Shown one piece after another: positions 1 through 7,546 of a DNA stretch of 64,000 nucleotides (within the stretch, counting starts at the first letter, position 1; every line of letters begins with the position of its first letter). A model generated the notes under the pieces. The model did not search any database. It was given only the letters and a program-made list of their open reading frames with translations, and was not told where the DNA came from. This DNA is from Melghirimyces algeriensis (lineage in GTDB: Bacteria > Bacillota > Bacilli > Thermoactinomycetales > DSM-45169), in NCBI RefSeq assembly GCF_900182565.1, contig NZ_FXTI01000006.1:149961-213960 (forward strand), in the 5' to 3' direction. The translations under genes were made by a program, and so were the position numbers.

Positions 1-38
1 CAAATGTTTAATCGGATCAACCAGCTTTCACGCTTCAT
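1..38 (-). CDS. 5' end of a gene running off the left edge (probable transporter permease)
   Basis: Only the first 12 codons lie in the window, starting MKRESWLIRL. Its ATG overlaps the TGA stop of the BtuF-like gene (ATGA junction), so the two are co-transcribed and translationally coupled. In vitamin B12 or iron-siderophore ABC operons the gene after the binding protein is usually the membrane permease, so a BtuC-type product is likely by context only; nothing in 12 residues proves it. Confidence 0.55.
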   Translation of the reverse strand, partial: MKRESWLIRLNI

Positions 39-976
39 TTGACAACATGGGCATATTCCTCAGGATAGATCGCCTTGCAGATTTGCAGCAGTCCCTGGGT
101 AATCCGAGGCCCTGGACGGTTGACGATATTCGCGTCCAACTGTTGGATTCGGTCTTCCTTGACTGCTCGAATCTCATCCCAACCACTCCGGGAAGCAATC
201 GTCTTCTTTTTCTCTGGATGTGTGTACAGAATCACTTCCGGATTCCACTTGACCACTTTTTCCGAGGAAACCTGCCCCCATCCATCCACTTTTACAGAGA
301 CATTTTTTCCGCCAGCCAGGGTGATCAGTTCATTCATAAATGTGTTGTTTCCAGCTGTAAACAGGTCCGGGGATACCTCCACCCATACTTGGGCCTTTTC
401 CTGATCCGGTACCTTGGAGGCCACTTTTTCCGCCATTTCTTTTTCCTTCTTCATTTTGTCAATCAGCCGGTCAGCCTCTTCTTTCGCTCCCACAGCCTTG
501 CCCACATCACGGGTTTGCTGGAAGACACTTTTCAGATTTTTGGGATCATAGGCAAGAACGGTCAGCCCCAACTTGCGCAGTTTCTTCACCGAATCTTTAT
601 TCATGGAGCTGGAAGCTAATACCAGATCTGGCTTAAGGGAGACTACTTTCTCTGCATCAACATTCATATCTCCCACTTTTTCCACTTTTTTGACCTCTTT
701 CGGATAGTCATCGTTGGTGGTTACCCCCACGACCCGATCACCGCGTTCCAGAGCATAAACCGTCTCCGTCATACTGGGAATCAAAGAAACAATCCGCTGG
801 GGTTCTTCTTTTATCTTTACCTGTTTTCCTGTGTCATCCGTTAATTCAACCGGATATCCTGTTTCCTGTTCCTGTTGGGATTTCTGATCAGCACCCGGTG
901 CCGTCGTGCAACCAGCCACCCCAAACACCAACAACAATGAAAACAGAACGAACAGTATCCTTGACCCTTGCTTCAA
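35..976 (-). CDS. btuF: BtuF-like cobalamin ABC transporter substrate-binding lipoprotein
   Basis: Extracellular lipid-anchored binding protein of a vitamin B12 ABC importer (periplasmic binding protein class III, BtuF/FepB type). A hydrophobic signal segment ends in the lipobox FGVAGC, followed by a charged linker. The mature part carries the family phrases PQRIVSLIPSMTETVYAL, PDLVLASS and an N(TF)MNELITLAGGKN stretch. The open frame extends to a GTG at 1063, but that would place the N-terminus across a transcription terminator. A TTG at 976 preceded by AAGGGAG fits better and starts directly with the signal peptide (LKQGSRILF), giving 313 aa. The cobalamin riboswitch upstream supports B12 over iron as substrate. 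It is coupled to the partial gene at the left edge. Confidence 0.85.
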   Translation of the reverse strand: MKQGSRILFVLFSLLLVFGVAGCTTAPGADQKSQQEQETGYPVELTDDTGKQVKIKEEPQRIVSLIPSMTETVYALERGDRVVGVTTNDDYPKEVKKVEKVGDMNVDAEKVVSLKPDLVLASSSMNKDSVKKLRKLGLTVLAYDPKNLKSVFQQTRDVGKAVGAKEEADRLIDKMKKEKEMAEKVASKVPDQEKAQVWVEVSPDLFTAGNNTFMNELITLAGGKNVSVKVDGWGQVSSEKVVKWNPEVILYTHPEKKKTIASRSGWDEIRAVKEDRIQQLDANIVNRPGPRITQGLLQICKAIYPEEYAHVVK

Positions 977-1010
977 CCTCGATTTCTCCCTTCCACCATA
1001 AATTAGAGGC

Positions 1011-1041
1011 AAAATAAAACCCCACGCCAAGAGGCAAGGGG
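1011..1041 (-). terminator. Riboswitch-linked intrinsic terminator
   Basis: On the minus strand a hairpin CCCC..GCC-TCTT-GGC..GGGG (1020-1041) is followed by TTTTATTTT. It sits between the cobalamin aptamer and the TTG start of btuF, where the expression platform is expected. B12 binding would favour this terminator and switch the importer off. Confidence 0.7.
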
Positions 1042-1118
1042 ATGCGGAGTCGGAACGGGGCACAAACCGTCCACAACAGACCGACGCTCTCCTTTACCTC
1101 GAAGGAGATAGCAAGCTT

Positions 1119-1297
1119 CGCATGAAAAGGCAGGTCTCCTGACTCATGGATCATCGCCTTCCCGCGCCTTCCCATCTTCTCAGACAGTGGCAACATGCGG
1201 TCAGGCTCCTCAAATACAGTGGCGGGACCGTGCCGGAATCTCACCGGCTTCCCTTTTCACTTCCACCCGACAGCAGATGGAAGAACCTTTTCATTCT
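1119..1297 (-). promoter_or_regulatory. Cobalamin riboswitch
   Basis: Minus-strand RNA shows the conserved cobalamin-aptamer blocks: AAGCCGGTGAGATTCCGGC, then GGTCCCGCCACTGT (the B12 box, GCCACTG at 1217-1223), and near the 3' end GTCAGGAGACCTGCC. The ends pair as P1 (CCTTTTCAT near 1119-1130 with ATGAAAAGG near 1286-1296, read as RNA). It lies upstream of btuF with a terminator after it, so it most likely controls transcription of the B12 uptake operon. Confidence 0.93.
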
Positions 1298-1412
1298 TTT
1301 CACTTGTCCCATTCATTATAACATCCCAGCAGGTTCGATTTTATAAAACAGGATGCAAAAATCGATGGAAAGCAGGATAATGAAATGAGAAGTTATGGAA
1401 AGGAGCATCCAT

Positions 1413-2261
1413 ATGAGGACAAAATCTTTTGTTTTGGACGTGGGAAAAGAAGATCGTCTGATTCATGGAGCGATTCATCTTCCGGATCATCAAGGCTCTC
1501 ATCCGGTCGTTGCCATTTGCCATGGCTTCAAAGGGTTCAGAAAGTGGGGATTTTTTCCCTACGCCGCCGAAACCCTAGCTGAATCCGGTCTGGCTGTGAT
1601 CACTTTTAATTTTTCCATGAATGGTGTTGGAGAAGATGGAGAAGCATTCACCGAACTCCATAAGTTTGCCCGTAACACATACAGTCGGGAACAAGAAGAC
1701 TTACAGGTTCTTTTCCAGCAATTGAATGATGGGAATGTTCCGTTTTCAGAGGAACTGGATATGAAACAGACTGCACTTCTCGGTCACAGCCGGGGAGGGG
1801 TCAACAGCCTTCTCTTTGCCATGGATCATCCCGCCATCAGAGGGGTCGCCCTTTGGAACAGTGTTTCTCGTGTGGATTTCTTTTCTGATGATTTAAAACA
1901 AGATATCCTGACAAAAGGAACGGGAACGATCCTTAACGCTCGCACAGGGCAGGAAATGCCGATCAGCCGGGAAGTACTGGATGATATCGAAACCAACAAA
2001 AAGCGATTTGACCTCTTGGGCCGATTATCTGAGTACAGGCAACCGATTCTCATTCTTCAAGCAGCACAAGATCCCGCTGTTTCCGTGCAAACTGCAAAAT
2101 CCATCGACCAAAGAGCTCCCCGTTCCCAACTTCATATCATCCAAGAGGCAGGACACACGTTTAACGCCACGCATCCTTTTCAGGAAAGTACCCCTCAATT
2201 GGATGAAGCTTTGCAAAAAACGATTCATTTCTTTAAGCAAATTTTCAGGACGAACTTCTAA
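1413..2261 (+). CDS. Alpha/beta hydrolase (S9/S33-like serine hydrolase)
   Basis: A 282-aa cytoplasmic hydrolase. The nucleophile elbow is GHSRGG, preceded by an oxyanion-loop phrase CHGFKGFRKWG. The acid is likely in LILQAAQDPAVS and the catalytic His in EAGHTFNATHPF, so the triad looks complete. An in-frame ATG at 1395 exists, but GAAAGGAG lies 7 bases before the ATG at 1413, which is chosen. The gene is alone on the plus strand between the riboswitch leader (divergent) and a strong terminator. Substrate unknown; family members cleave acyl esters or peptides. The family call is firm, the specific role is not. Confidence 0.9.
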   Translation: MRTKSFVLDVGKEDRLIHGAIHLPDHQGSHPVVAICHGFKGFRKWGFFPYAAETLAESGLAVITFNFSMNGVGEDGEAFTELHKFARNTYSREQEDLQVLFQQLNDGNVPFSEELDMKQTALLGHSRGGVNSLLFAMDHPAIRGVALWNSVSRVDFFSDDLKQDILTKGTGTILNARTGQEMPISREVLDDIETNKKRFDLLGRLSEYRQPILILQAAQDPAVSVQTAKSIDQRAPRSQLHIIQEAGHTFNATHPFQESTPQLDEALQKTIHFFKQIFRTNF

Positions 2262-2296
2262 ACGAAAGGACCGGCCTTCTGGGCCGGCCCTTTCGT
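2262..2296 (+). terminator. Intrinsic terminator of the hydrolase gene
   Basis: Immediately after the stop: GGACCGGCC-TTCT-GGGCCGGCCC flanked by ACGAAA and TTTCGT, a long GC-rich stem with short U-rich tail. The following stretch to 2488 is very AT-rich with no gene visible. Confidence 0.85.
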
Positions 2297-2488
2297 CTCA
2301 AGGGGGTCAAACACATAAAAACAAATATATAGAGAATTGCCTTTCTTCATTACACAATATATATTAAATAAAAATATATGTCAATCATTAAAAACTTAAT
2401 TAAAAAATATTTCTCCACCAATGGATGCTATTCCTATCTGTTTAAACGGATTTTTTGGGACCCATGTTTCATCTTTGGGTGAAAGTAT

Positions 2489-3289
2489 TCATCCTCCATT
2501 TAATTCCAATGAAACATTGTATCCCGAAAACTTGCGCACATTCAAGACTCCCGTATCCAAAATGAGATACTGACCCTTGATTCCCATCAGTTGGCCTGTC
2601 ACTTCCGATTGCTTGTCCAAATTGAGCGATGTAATCTTGCTCGGTACCATTGTTTGCGGATATGTAAATCGATATAACTTCGGTTCCTTCAACAACCAGG
2701 GTTGAAAGGAAACGGGAATTTTTTCCTTCAGTTCTTCCCTTACTTCCCACAAATCACGGTCGACAATCTCATTTTTCAACATCCGGCGCCAATTGGTCTT
2801 ATCTGAAAGGAACTGGGACAGATGTACTTCCAAAAAACCTGCATCCTTCCTTGTCGGCACTTCCGCAATCGGCAAGGCAGCCACTGCCCCCTGGTCCACC
2901 CAGCGTTTGAAGGCACTTCCCTTTCGCGTGATCCCCACTTTGACATCACTGGAAAGTGCCAAGTAGACATAATGGGGTTGCATACAATGGGTTTCACCAA
3001 ATATATGATCACGACAGGTACCTTGATCATAATGGCATAATTCCGGTTTTACCATGCAGAGGTCGTTTTCAGGCAAATCGCGAAAGCATTTGAAGCAGGA
3101 ACCGGATCGATACCCTTTTTTCATCCTTCGACCACAATGAATACAGTAAATTTCACCCTTGAAACGGATTCGTATGTTCTCTCCGATCACTTGGTTCATA
3201 GGTATAACATGATGATCCACTCTAAGAAAATAGGAAATGGGATCCTGAACTTGATGTTTCAGTGCTCTTAAACAGCCCATATGTTGCAT
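2489..3289 (-). CDS. DUF2797 family protein
   Basis: About 266 aa with the character of DUF2797 proteins. An N-terminal zinc-ribbon-like segment has pairs CIHCGRRMKKGY and CFKCF, then further Cys/His (CHYDQGTC), and then a YVYLALSSDVKVGITR stretch that resembles the start of a GIY-YIG-like fold (my inference). The frame opens at 3313, but GTGGAGGAG sits 8 bases before the ATG at 3289, which is preferred. It lies 40 bp downstream of the PlsY-like gene and may be in one transcript with it and the nitroreductase. Function unknown. Confidence 0.8.
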   Translation of the reverse strand: MQHMGCLRALKHQVQDPISYFLRVDHHVIPMNQVIGENIRIRFKGEIYCIHCGRRMKKGYRSGSCFKCFRDLPENDLCMVKPELCHYDQGTCRDHIFGETHCMQPHYVYLALSSDVKVGITRKGSAFKRWVDQGAVAALPIAEVPTRKDAGFLEVHLSQFLSDKTNWRRMLKNEIVDRDLWEVREELKEKIPVSFQPWLLKEPKLYRFTYPQTMVPSKITSLNLDKQSEVTGQLMGIKGQYLILDTGVLNVRKFSGYNVSLELNGG

Positions 3290-3328
3290 CATGTGCTCCT
3301 CCACAACATTCAACTAAGACGCATATTT

Positions 3329-3892
3329 TTATTTCCAACGGCGAAGACCATGCCACCCACGAATCGGTGCTTCCCTTCCTCTTCTCCAACGCCTGAAAAG
3401 TCCCCTCTGACGAAACAAAATCAGGACTCCAACGAAAAAGACCACCAAAACCACATACAGCTTGGGAAACAGAACAAGCGTGAGCAACATTACTCCCACA
3501 GCGGATAACACCAAAGAAAGAGATAGGTAGCGAGTCAAAAGTAATGTGATCAGATAAATCCCAACGCCCAAGAGAATCAGCAAAGGACTCAAAATGGCCA
3601 GAGCACCTGCGGTGACTGCCACTCCCGTTCCGCCTTGAAATCTGCTGAAAACCGGAAACAGGTCTCCTAACACCACGGCCACAGCAGCAAAAGCCGCTCC
3701 AATCCAACCGGAAACCATCAATCCCATCAAAGTGACCAACGCCCCTTTGGACATTTGCATTCCAATGATGATCAATGCCTCCCGAAGGTTGCGAACCGGA
3801 TAGATTCCTACAAGCGGTTTTCCCCTGAAAAAAGCGAGAATGGGGATGGAGCCAACTAAATAGGCTGTCACGCTAATCAGGAACAGGGTCAC
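3329..3892 (-). CDS. Divergent PlsY-like membrane protein
   Basis: A 187-aa polytopic membrane protein resembling PlsY, the acyl-phosphate:glycerol-3-phosphate acyltransferase of phospholipid synthesis. Recognisable pieces are the start YLVGSIPIL, VLGDLFPVFSRFQGGTGVAV (compare the GHxFPVFLxFKGGKGVAT motif) and GALAILSPL. The first catalytic loop GSGNxGATN of true PlsY is absent (replaced near YPVRNLREALIIIG), and GH is GD. It ends in an Arg/Trp-rich tail. The start is GTG with AGAGGGGG 8 bases upstream. Probably not the housekeeping PlsY but a paralogue; activity doubtful. Confidence 0.75.
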   Translation of the reverse strand: MTLFLISVTAYLVGSIPILAFFRGKPLVGIYPVRNLREALIIIGMQMSKGALVTLMGLMVSGWIGAAFAAVAVVLGDLFPVFSRFQGGTGVAVTAGALAILSPLLILLGVGIYLITLLLTRYLSLSLVLSAVGVMLLTLVLFPKLYVVLVVFFVGVLILFRQRGLFRRWRRGREAPIRGWHGLRRWK

Positions 3893-3954
3893 TGGCCATT
3901 CCCCCTCTGATGGTCAGATCATAAACAAAGGCATAACCGTCAAAGCAAAGAGAT

Positions 3955-4527
3955 TTATTGATCCCACCACTCCACTTTTTCCTCCAGTGAGCTTCGTGGA
4001 CGTTCTTTCGGCTGAATAGCTGGATAACCGATATACAGAAATCCGAGCAGTGTATCCCGCTCTTTCAATCCGAAAAATTGCTTCATTCGAGGGTGATAGG
4101 TCGGCTTTCCCGTTCTCCAAATGGCTCCAAGTCCCAAAGCATGTGCCATCAAAAGAGCATTTTGAATTCCGGCAGCTACGGCGCAAACCTCCTCAATCTC
4201 TTCCACCTTTGGATCATCCGAAGGGGTCACCGCTGCGGCAATCAATACCGGAGCCCGAAGAGGCTTTTTCGCTTCCCGTTCCAATCGATCGGTGGAATCC
4301 CTTTTTTCATCTTCTGTCATGCTTTCTGCTTTAATCTCCTTCATCACTTCTCCGAGACGGGTTCGGGCATCCCCGGTCAGGACGAAATACTTCCACGGCT
4401 GGGTCATATGATGGTTGGGTGCCCAGCGAGCTGCCTCCAGTATCTTTTCGATCAGCTCCCGTTCAGGGAGATTTTCGCTCACCTTTCCAATACTTCTTCG
4501 TGTTCGGATCGCTTGACCAAGTTGCAA
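3955..4527 (-). CDS. Nitroreductase family FMN oxidoreductase (YdjA-like)
   Basis: A 190-aa single-domain nitroreductase that would bind FMN and use NAD(P)H. Family features are RTRRSIGKVSE at the N-terminus (phosphate-binding Arg-Ser), ILEAARWAPNHHMTQPW, and near the C-terminus ALGLGAIWRTG and GFLYIGYPA. The start is a TTG with GGAGG 8 bases upstream. It may head a small operon with the PlsY-like and DUF2797 genes (62 and 40 bp gaps). Physiological substrate unknown. Confidence 0.9.
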   Translation of the reverse strand: MQLGQAIRTRRSIGKVSENLPERELIEKILEAARWAPNHHMTQPWKYFVLTGDARTRLGEVMKEIKAESMTEDEKRDSTDRLEREAKKPLRAPVLIAAAVTPSDDPKVEEIEEVCAVAAGIQNALLMAHALGLGAIWRTGKPTYHPRMKQFFGLKERDTLLGFLYIGYPAIQPKERPRSSLEEKVEWWDQ

Positions 4528-4653
4528 ATGTATCTCCTCCTCTGTCGCCTTATGATCTTATTGTAAAGGAAGACCCTCTTTCTCTAAAAGCCAATTCGCA
4601 TCGCTTGAATGGAAGGGATGCTTTTGAATCTGACCCCATACTCGTTTGCAAAC

Positions 4654-5694
4654 TCATGTGGGATATTTCCGAACAGCAAGGAGCAAAATTGCGACCATAC
4701 CACAATATCCAAAAAACGGATAGATCCAACCCACAAATACTGGAAATCCAATCAGGGAACAAATATAGCCCAGAATAAAGATTGCCGCAACCAGCATATT
4801 GGTTTGAAGGGGGATCACTTCAACCAAATTAGCTGCCAAACCGTATACATTTCCGACCAAGGTAGTAAAAATCTCTCCCCACATGACCGCCAGAAAAAAA
4901 TATTTCATCCCTTCTCCCAATGTAGAAATGACCAGGGCAATGGGGATTTCCATATGGAAGATTTCCGGAGATTTCAAAGCCAAGGCAAAGTTTGTTGCCA
5001 GAAGCATCATCCCCAGCCCAACTCCTCCAAAGATTCCACCCAAACGAAGTGTCTTTTCATCATTGATTTCTCCACCCATCGGTACCAGTACAGCTTGAGA
5101 CATAGCCAGATTAAAGGCTACATAGATCACGGCTGAGACCATCCAGTGATTGCTTCCTTCCGTCGGTTGTCCGGCCAAAAAACCATCCAGTCCTTGTACA
5201 GCCATCCCTTGTATTCCCACAACCAGAGTAAAGGCAAACATACAGGGGACGACCAGAGCATTGACATTTAAGATCCCTTCCATCCCTCTGAGAATGATCA
5301 GAAAAGCAATCAACGAGGTGACAATCACCCCGAAATGAAAGGAACTGTTCAACTGTTCCTTAAACAATGCCCCTGTCCCGGACATCATTGCGGTGGTCAC
5401 TCCAAACAGGATGAGACCGACAAAACCATTCATCCAGCGTCCCCAGCGGGTTCCGAACAAATAATTGTTAAACTCCTCATAGGAGTGGGCCTGGAGACGT
5501 GCCCCCATCACCATCATTCGAATTCCCAGCCAGGAAAACAATACGGTTACCATCAGAATGGATGGCACACTTTCCAGACCATTCACGGTGAAAAATTGCA
5601 TAATTTCCTGACCTGAAGCAAATCCTGCACCAACCACAGTTCCGATATAAGTAAACCCAACCCGAAGTGCAGTAAACCAACGTTCATGCACCAC
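4654..5694 (-). CDS. YkvI-family membrane transporter
   Basis: About 346 aa with roughly ten hydrophobic segments. The first helix GFTYIGTVVGAGFASGQE carries the broken-helix glycine pattern of the LeuT/APC fold and is typical of the YkvI family. Substrate unknown; relatives are predicted amino acid or cation symporters. The frame opens with ATG at 5703, but GGGAGGG touches that ATG; GTG at 5694 has 9-base spacing and is preferred. Preceded by a small gene and its hairpin. A weak inverted repeat near 4588-4624 may end the transcript. Confidence 0.85.
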   Translation of the reverse strand: MVHERWFTALRVGFTYIGTVVGAGFASGQEIMQFFTVNGLESVPSILMVTVLFSWLGIRMMVMGARLQAHSYEEFNNYLFGTRWGRWMNGFVGLILFGVTTAMMSGTGALFKEQLNSSFHFGVIVTSLIAFLIILRGMEGILNVNALVVPCMFAFTLVVGIQGMAVQGLDGFLAGQPTEGSNHWMVSAVIYVAFNLAMSQAVLVPMGGEINDEKTLRLGGIFGGVGLGMMLLATNFALALKSPEIFHMEIPIALVISTLGEGMKYFFLAVMWGEIFTTLVGNVYGLAANLVEVIPLQTNMLVAAIFILGYICSLIGFPVFVGWIYPFFGYCGMVAILLLAVRKYPT

Positions 5695-5779
5695 TTCACA
5701 CATCCCTCCCGGCTGTCACGCTCCCCGTACAACCAGTCTATTGGGACAACAATCCGATTAGAACCTGTCCGGATTTCAA

Positions 5780-5825
5780 GAAAGCAACAAGGCCCATCAC
5801 CAAAGCGATGAGCCTTGTTGCTTTC
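5780..5825 (-). terminator. Long perfect inverted repeat, probable terminator of the small gene
   Basis: GAAAGCAACAAGGC (5780-5793) and GCCTTGTTGCTTTC (5812-5825) form a perfect 14-bp stem around an 18-base loop. It begins at the stop codon of the 45-aa gene. The tail on the minus strand (TTGCTTTCTTG) is only moderately U-rich, so an attenuator for the downstream ykvI-like gene is an alternative. Confidence 0.6.
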
Positions 5826-5961
5826 ACGTACTTGGACGGTCAGGACCCTCCAGCTTTTTGTTTCCGTACCCCGGTCGGGAGTCTTCAGTAGTCTCTGGAG
5901 CCTCTCTCCTTTTTGTTTTTTTCTTTTCCTGCTCAGGACTCGGTTGAAGTTCTTTGCCCAT
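5824..5961 (-). CDS. Small charged Pro-rich protein, 45 aa
   Basis: An ORF starting MGKELQPSPEQEKKKTKRR and ending GYGNKKLEGPDRPST. It is very hydrophilic, rich in Lys, Glu and Pro, with no membrane segment. Support: GGAAGGG five bases before the ATG, and a stop that falls exactly at the base of a perfect 14-bp hairpin. Upstream (5997-6036) are three GTTAAC/GTTAAA boxes. Composition would suit a small disordered or spore-associated protein, but I do not recognise a family. It lies upstream of and in line with the ykvI-like gene. Confidence 0.6.
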   Translation of the reverse strand: MGKELQPSPEQEKKKTKRREAPETTEDSRPGYGNKKLEGPDRPST

Positions 5962-6195
5962 CCATTCCCTTCCTTTCCATTGGATTCTGCTTGATTATTG
6001 TTAACCTCTAATCCCAGCTTTAACCCCCAGTTAACCACTTTGTATTTACATTAATAATTTTACGGTTTATTTATTCAAATTCACTACTGTTTCATTAGTC
6101 CGTGGTCAAAATGTGGTCATAGTTTTCAACAAAAAATAGGTATGGATAGATAATTATAGCGAAATATAGTTAAATATAAGTATGGATAGAAATAT

Positions 6196-6225
6196 TTGAC
6201 ACCTAACAAAACAACAAGGTATATT
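6196..6225 (+). promoter_or_regulatory. Sigma-A-type promoter of the HTH-lipoprotein operon
   Basis: TTGACA (6196-6201), 18-bp spacer, TATATT (6220-6225), followed by GGGAG and the HTH start. Upstream, GTATGGATAGA occurs twice (near 6139 and 6180), about 41 bp apart, a possible binding site for the adjacent excisionase-like protein. Confidence 0.7.
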
Positions 6226-6256
6226 CAAATCTAGCAGCAAGAAGGGAGAGATAGCC

Positions 6257-6454
6257 ATGGGTGGTGATAGAAAGGAAATTAAACTAATCACCCCAGAAAA
6301 AGCAGGAGAGCGCTTGTCTGTATCTCCAGTAACGATTCGGAAATGGCTGCGTCAAGGAAAGCTTAGAGGAACAAAAATCTTTGGATCTGGTTGGCGAGTT
6401 CGAGAGGATGAAATCGACCGGTTCATCAAAAAAACAGAGGAGGAAACATTATGA
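6257..6454 (+). CDS. Excisionase-type helix-turn-helix protein
   Basis: 65 aa with the MerR-like/excisionase winged helix pattern: LITPEKAGERLSVSPVTIRKWLRQGKLRGTKIFGSGWRV, then EIDRFI. Such proteins bind DNA at phage or island ends (Xis) or act as small regulators. The start has GGGAG 8 bases upstream. The gene overlaps the lipoprotein gene (stop and ATG share bases), so they form one operon. With the integrase fragment at 8.1 kb this suggests a decayed integrated element; it could alternatively regulate its own operon. Confidence 0.8.
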   Translation: MGGDRKEIKLITPEKAGERLSVSPVTIRKWLRQGKLRGTKIFGSGWRVREDEIDRFIKKTEEETL

Positions 6455-6960
6455 ACAAAGTATTAGGAATCATCCTAATTGTATCTTCCTTGGTATTCGT
6501 TGGTTGCGCCCCGGAAGATGTGGATACTGGTGCCGAAGACAAAAAAGTAGAAGCGGACAAAGCAGTTAACAAAAATGAAAAGAGGTTTAAAGCAGGAGCT
6601 TCCACTGAGGTTCTCGGAGTAAAAGTGAATATTGCTGAAGTCGTTATAAAACCGGACAAGATAGAAATCGGTATGAACCTGGAAAACACCAACTCAAATG
6701 AAGTGAACTGGTATCCGGATCAGGAAGGAAAGGCCATCATTGGAGACAAACAACTGGACGCAAACATGTTTATGGGTGGAGACATCGGCGGTGAGATCGC
6801 TGGAGGGGTAAAACAAGATGGTGTACTGGTCTTCCCCACCCCGAACAATTCCAAACTAGATCCCGAAAAGATCGAGAAAATCAAGCTAGACCTTGGAGAA
6901 ATTGCTACTCATGACTTTATGAAAACGGACAACGTCCAGATCAAAGTGGAAGTAAAATAA
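6451..6960 (+). CDS. Island lipoprotein with predicted beta-rich domain
   Basis: 169 aa. A short signal peptide ends in the lipobox LVFVGC, followed by a charged linker (Asp/Glu/Lys-rich) and a beta-strand-like domain with phrases VLGVKVNIAEVVIKPDKIEI and GVLVFPT. The pattern resembles the DUF4352/Ig-like telokin proteins of Gram-positive lipoproteins, though I cannot confirm the family. Expected to be anchored outside the membrane. Coupled to the HTH gene and followed after 14 bp by the DUF4064-like gene. Function unknown. Confidence 0.85.
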   Translation: MNKVLGIILIVSSLVFVGCAPEDVDTGAEDKKVEADKAVNKNEKRFKAGASTEVLGVKVNIAEVVIKPDKIEIGMNLENTNSNEVNWYPDQEGKAIIGDKQLDANMFMGGDIGGEIAGGVKQDGVLVFPTPNNSKLDPEKIEKIKLDLGEIATHDFMKTDNVQIKVEVK

Positions 6961-6974
6961 GGAGGATTAAAACA

Positions 6975-7316
6975 ATGAAACGCACAACGGAATTTGTGTT
7001 GGGACTGATCGGTGGGATTATCGGTTTTGGTGCAGCGTTTTTCGCCCTCTTCTTCGGAGCGGTGGATGAAGCGGTATCTGGATCATCAGAAGTTTCCAGC
7101 CTTGGTTGGGCTGCCTTTCTCTTCTCCATTCTGTCTATCGTTGGGGCCGTCGTTGTAAAATTCAAGGCCAAAATAGGCGGGATATTGATGCTTATATCCG
7201 GGATCGGTGGTCTGTTCAGTATTTCTCTCTTCTATGTGCTTCCCGCCTTACTCCTTGTTATTGGCGGGCTTATGGGGGTCTTGCGCAAGGAGAAACAACA
7301 CTCACTTGAGGGGTAA
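6975..7316 (+). CDS. DUF4064-like small membrane protein
   Basis: 113 aa with about four hydrophobic segments (FVLGLIGGIIGFGAAFFALFF, WAAFLFSILSIVGAVVV, IGGILMLISGIGGLFS, FYVLPALLLVIGGLMGV) and a polar C-terminus. The MKRTTEFVLGLIGG opening is typical of DUF4064 proteins. The ribosome binding site AAGGAGG is 9 bases upstream. Third gene of the HTH-lipoprotein operon; probably works with the lipoprotein at the membrane. Unknown function. Confidence 0.85.
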   Translation: MKRTTEFVLGLIGGIIGFGAAFFALFFGAVDEAVSGSSEVSSLGWAAFLFSILSIVGAVVVKFKAKIGGILMLISGIGGLFSISLFYVLPALLLVIGGLMGVLRKEKQHSLEG

Positions 7317-7401
7317 GACATCATAAAAATGCTAAAACGAATACTGCATTGAATCTGGATTCTACTCATATTTTAGCCAAATCGCTTCTGGTGGTGAGAA
7401 A

Positions 7402-7427
7402 CCCCCACTTCTTAGTGTAAGTGGGGG
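7402..7427. repeat. IS200/IS605-type end hairpin (solitary)
   Basis: CCCCCACTT-CTTAGTGT-AAGTGGGGG is a perfect 9-bp stem followed by GAGATTCACTTG. This closely resembles the right-end palindrome and guide-RNA 3' region of IS605/IS1341-type elements with a tnpB gene. No tnpB is next to it, so it is a solo remnant. The surrounding stretch 7317-7514 has no gene. Confidence 0.6.
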
Positions 7428-7514
7428 AGATTCACTTGTTATCGTTTTCACTGCATGGTTCAGCAAAAAAACGGAACCCCCTCAAATTATCAATATCACA
7501 ACTGAACAGTAAAA

Positions 7515-7546
7515 GCCGGGCAGGGTGATCCCTCCCGGTTTTTATG
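7515..7546 (+). terminator. Intrinsic terminator
   Basis: GCCGGG-CA-GGG-TGAT-CCC-TC-CCGG followed by TTTTTAT on the plus strand. It is the first good terminator after the HTH-lipoprotein-DUF4064 operon. Confidence 0.75.

Noticed and set aside
5583..6038. 151-codon minus-strand frame upstream of the ykvI-like gene
   Set aside because: It crosses the 14-bp hairpin and overlaps both the small gene and ykvI in another frame; no good start.
5704..6060. Possible T-box or metabolite riboswitch before the ykvI-like gene
   Set aside because: No T-box motif or known aptamer core; the structure is explained by the small gene and its hairpin.
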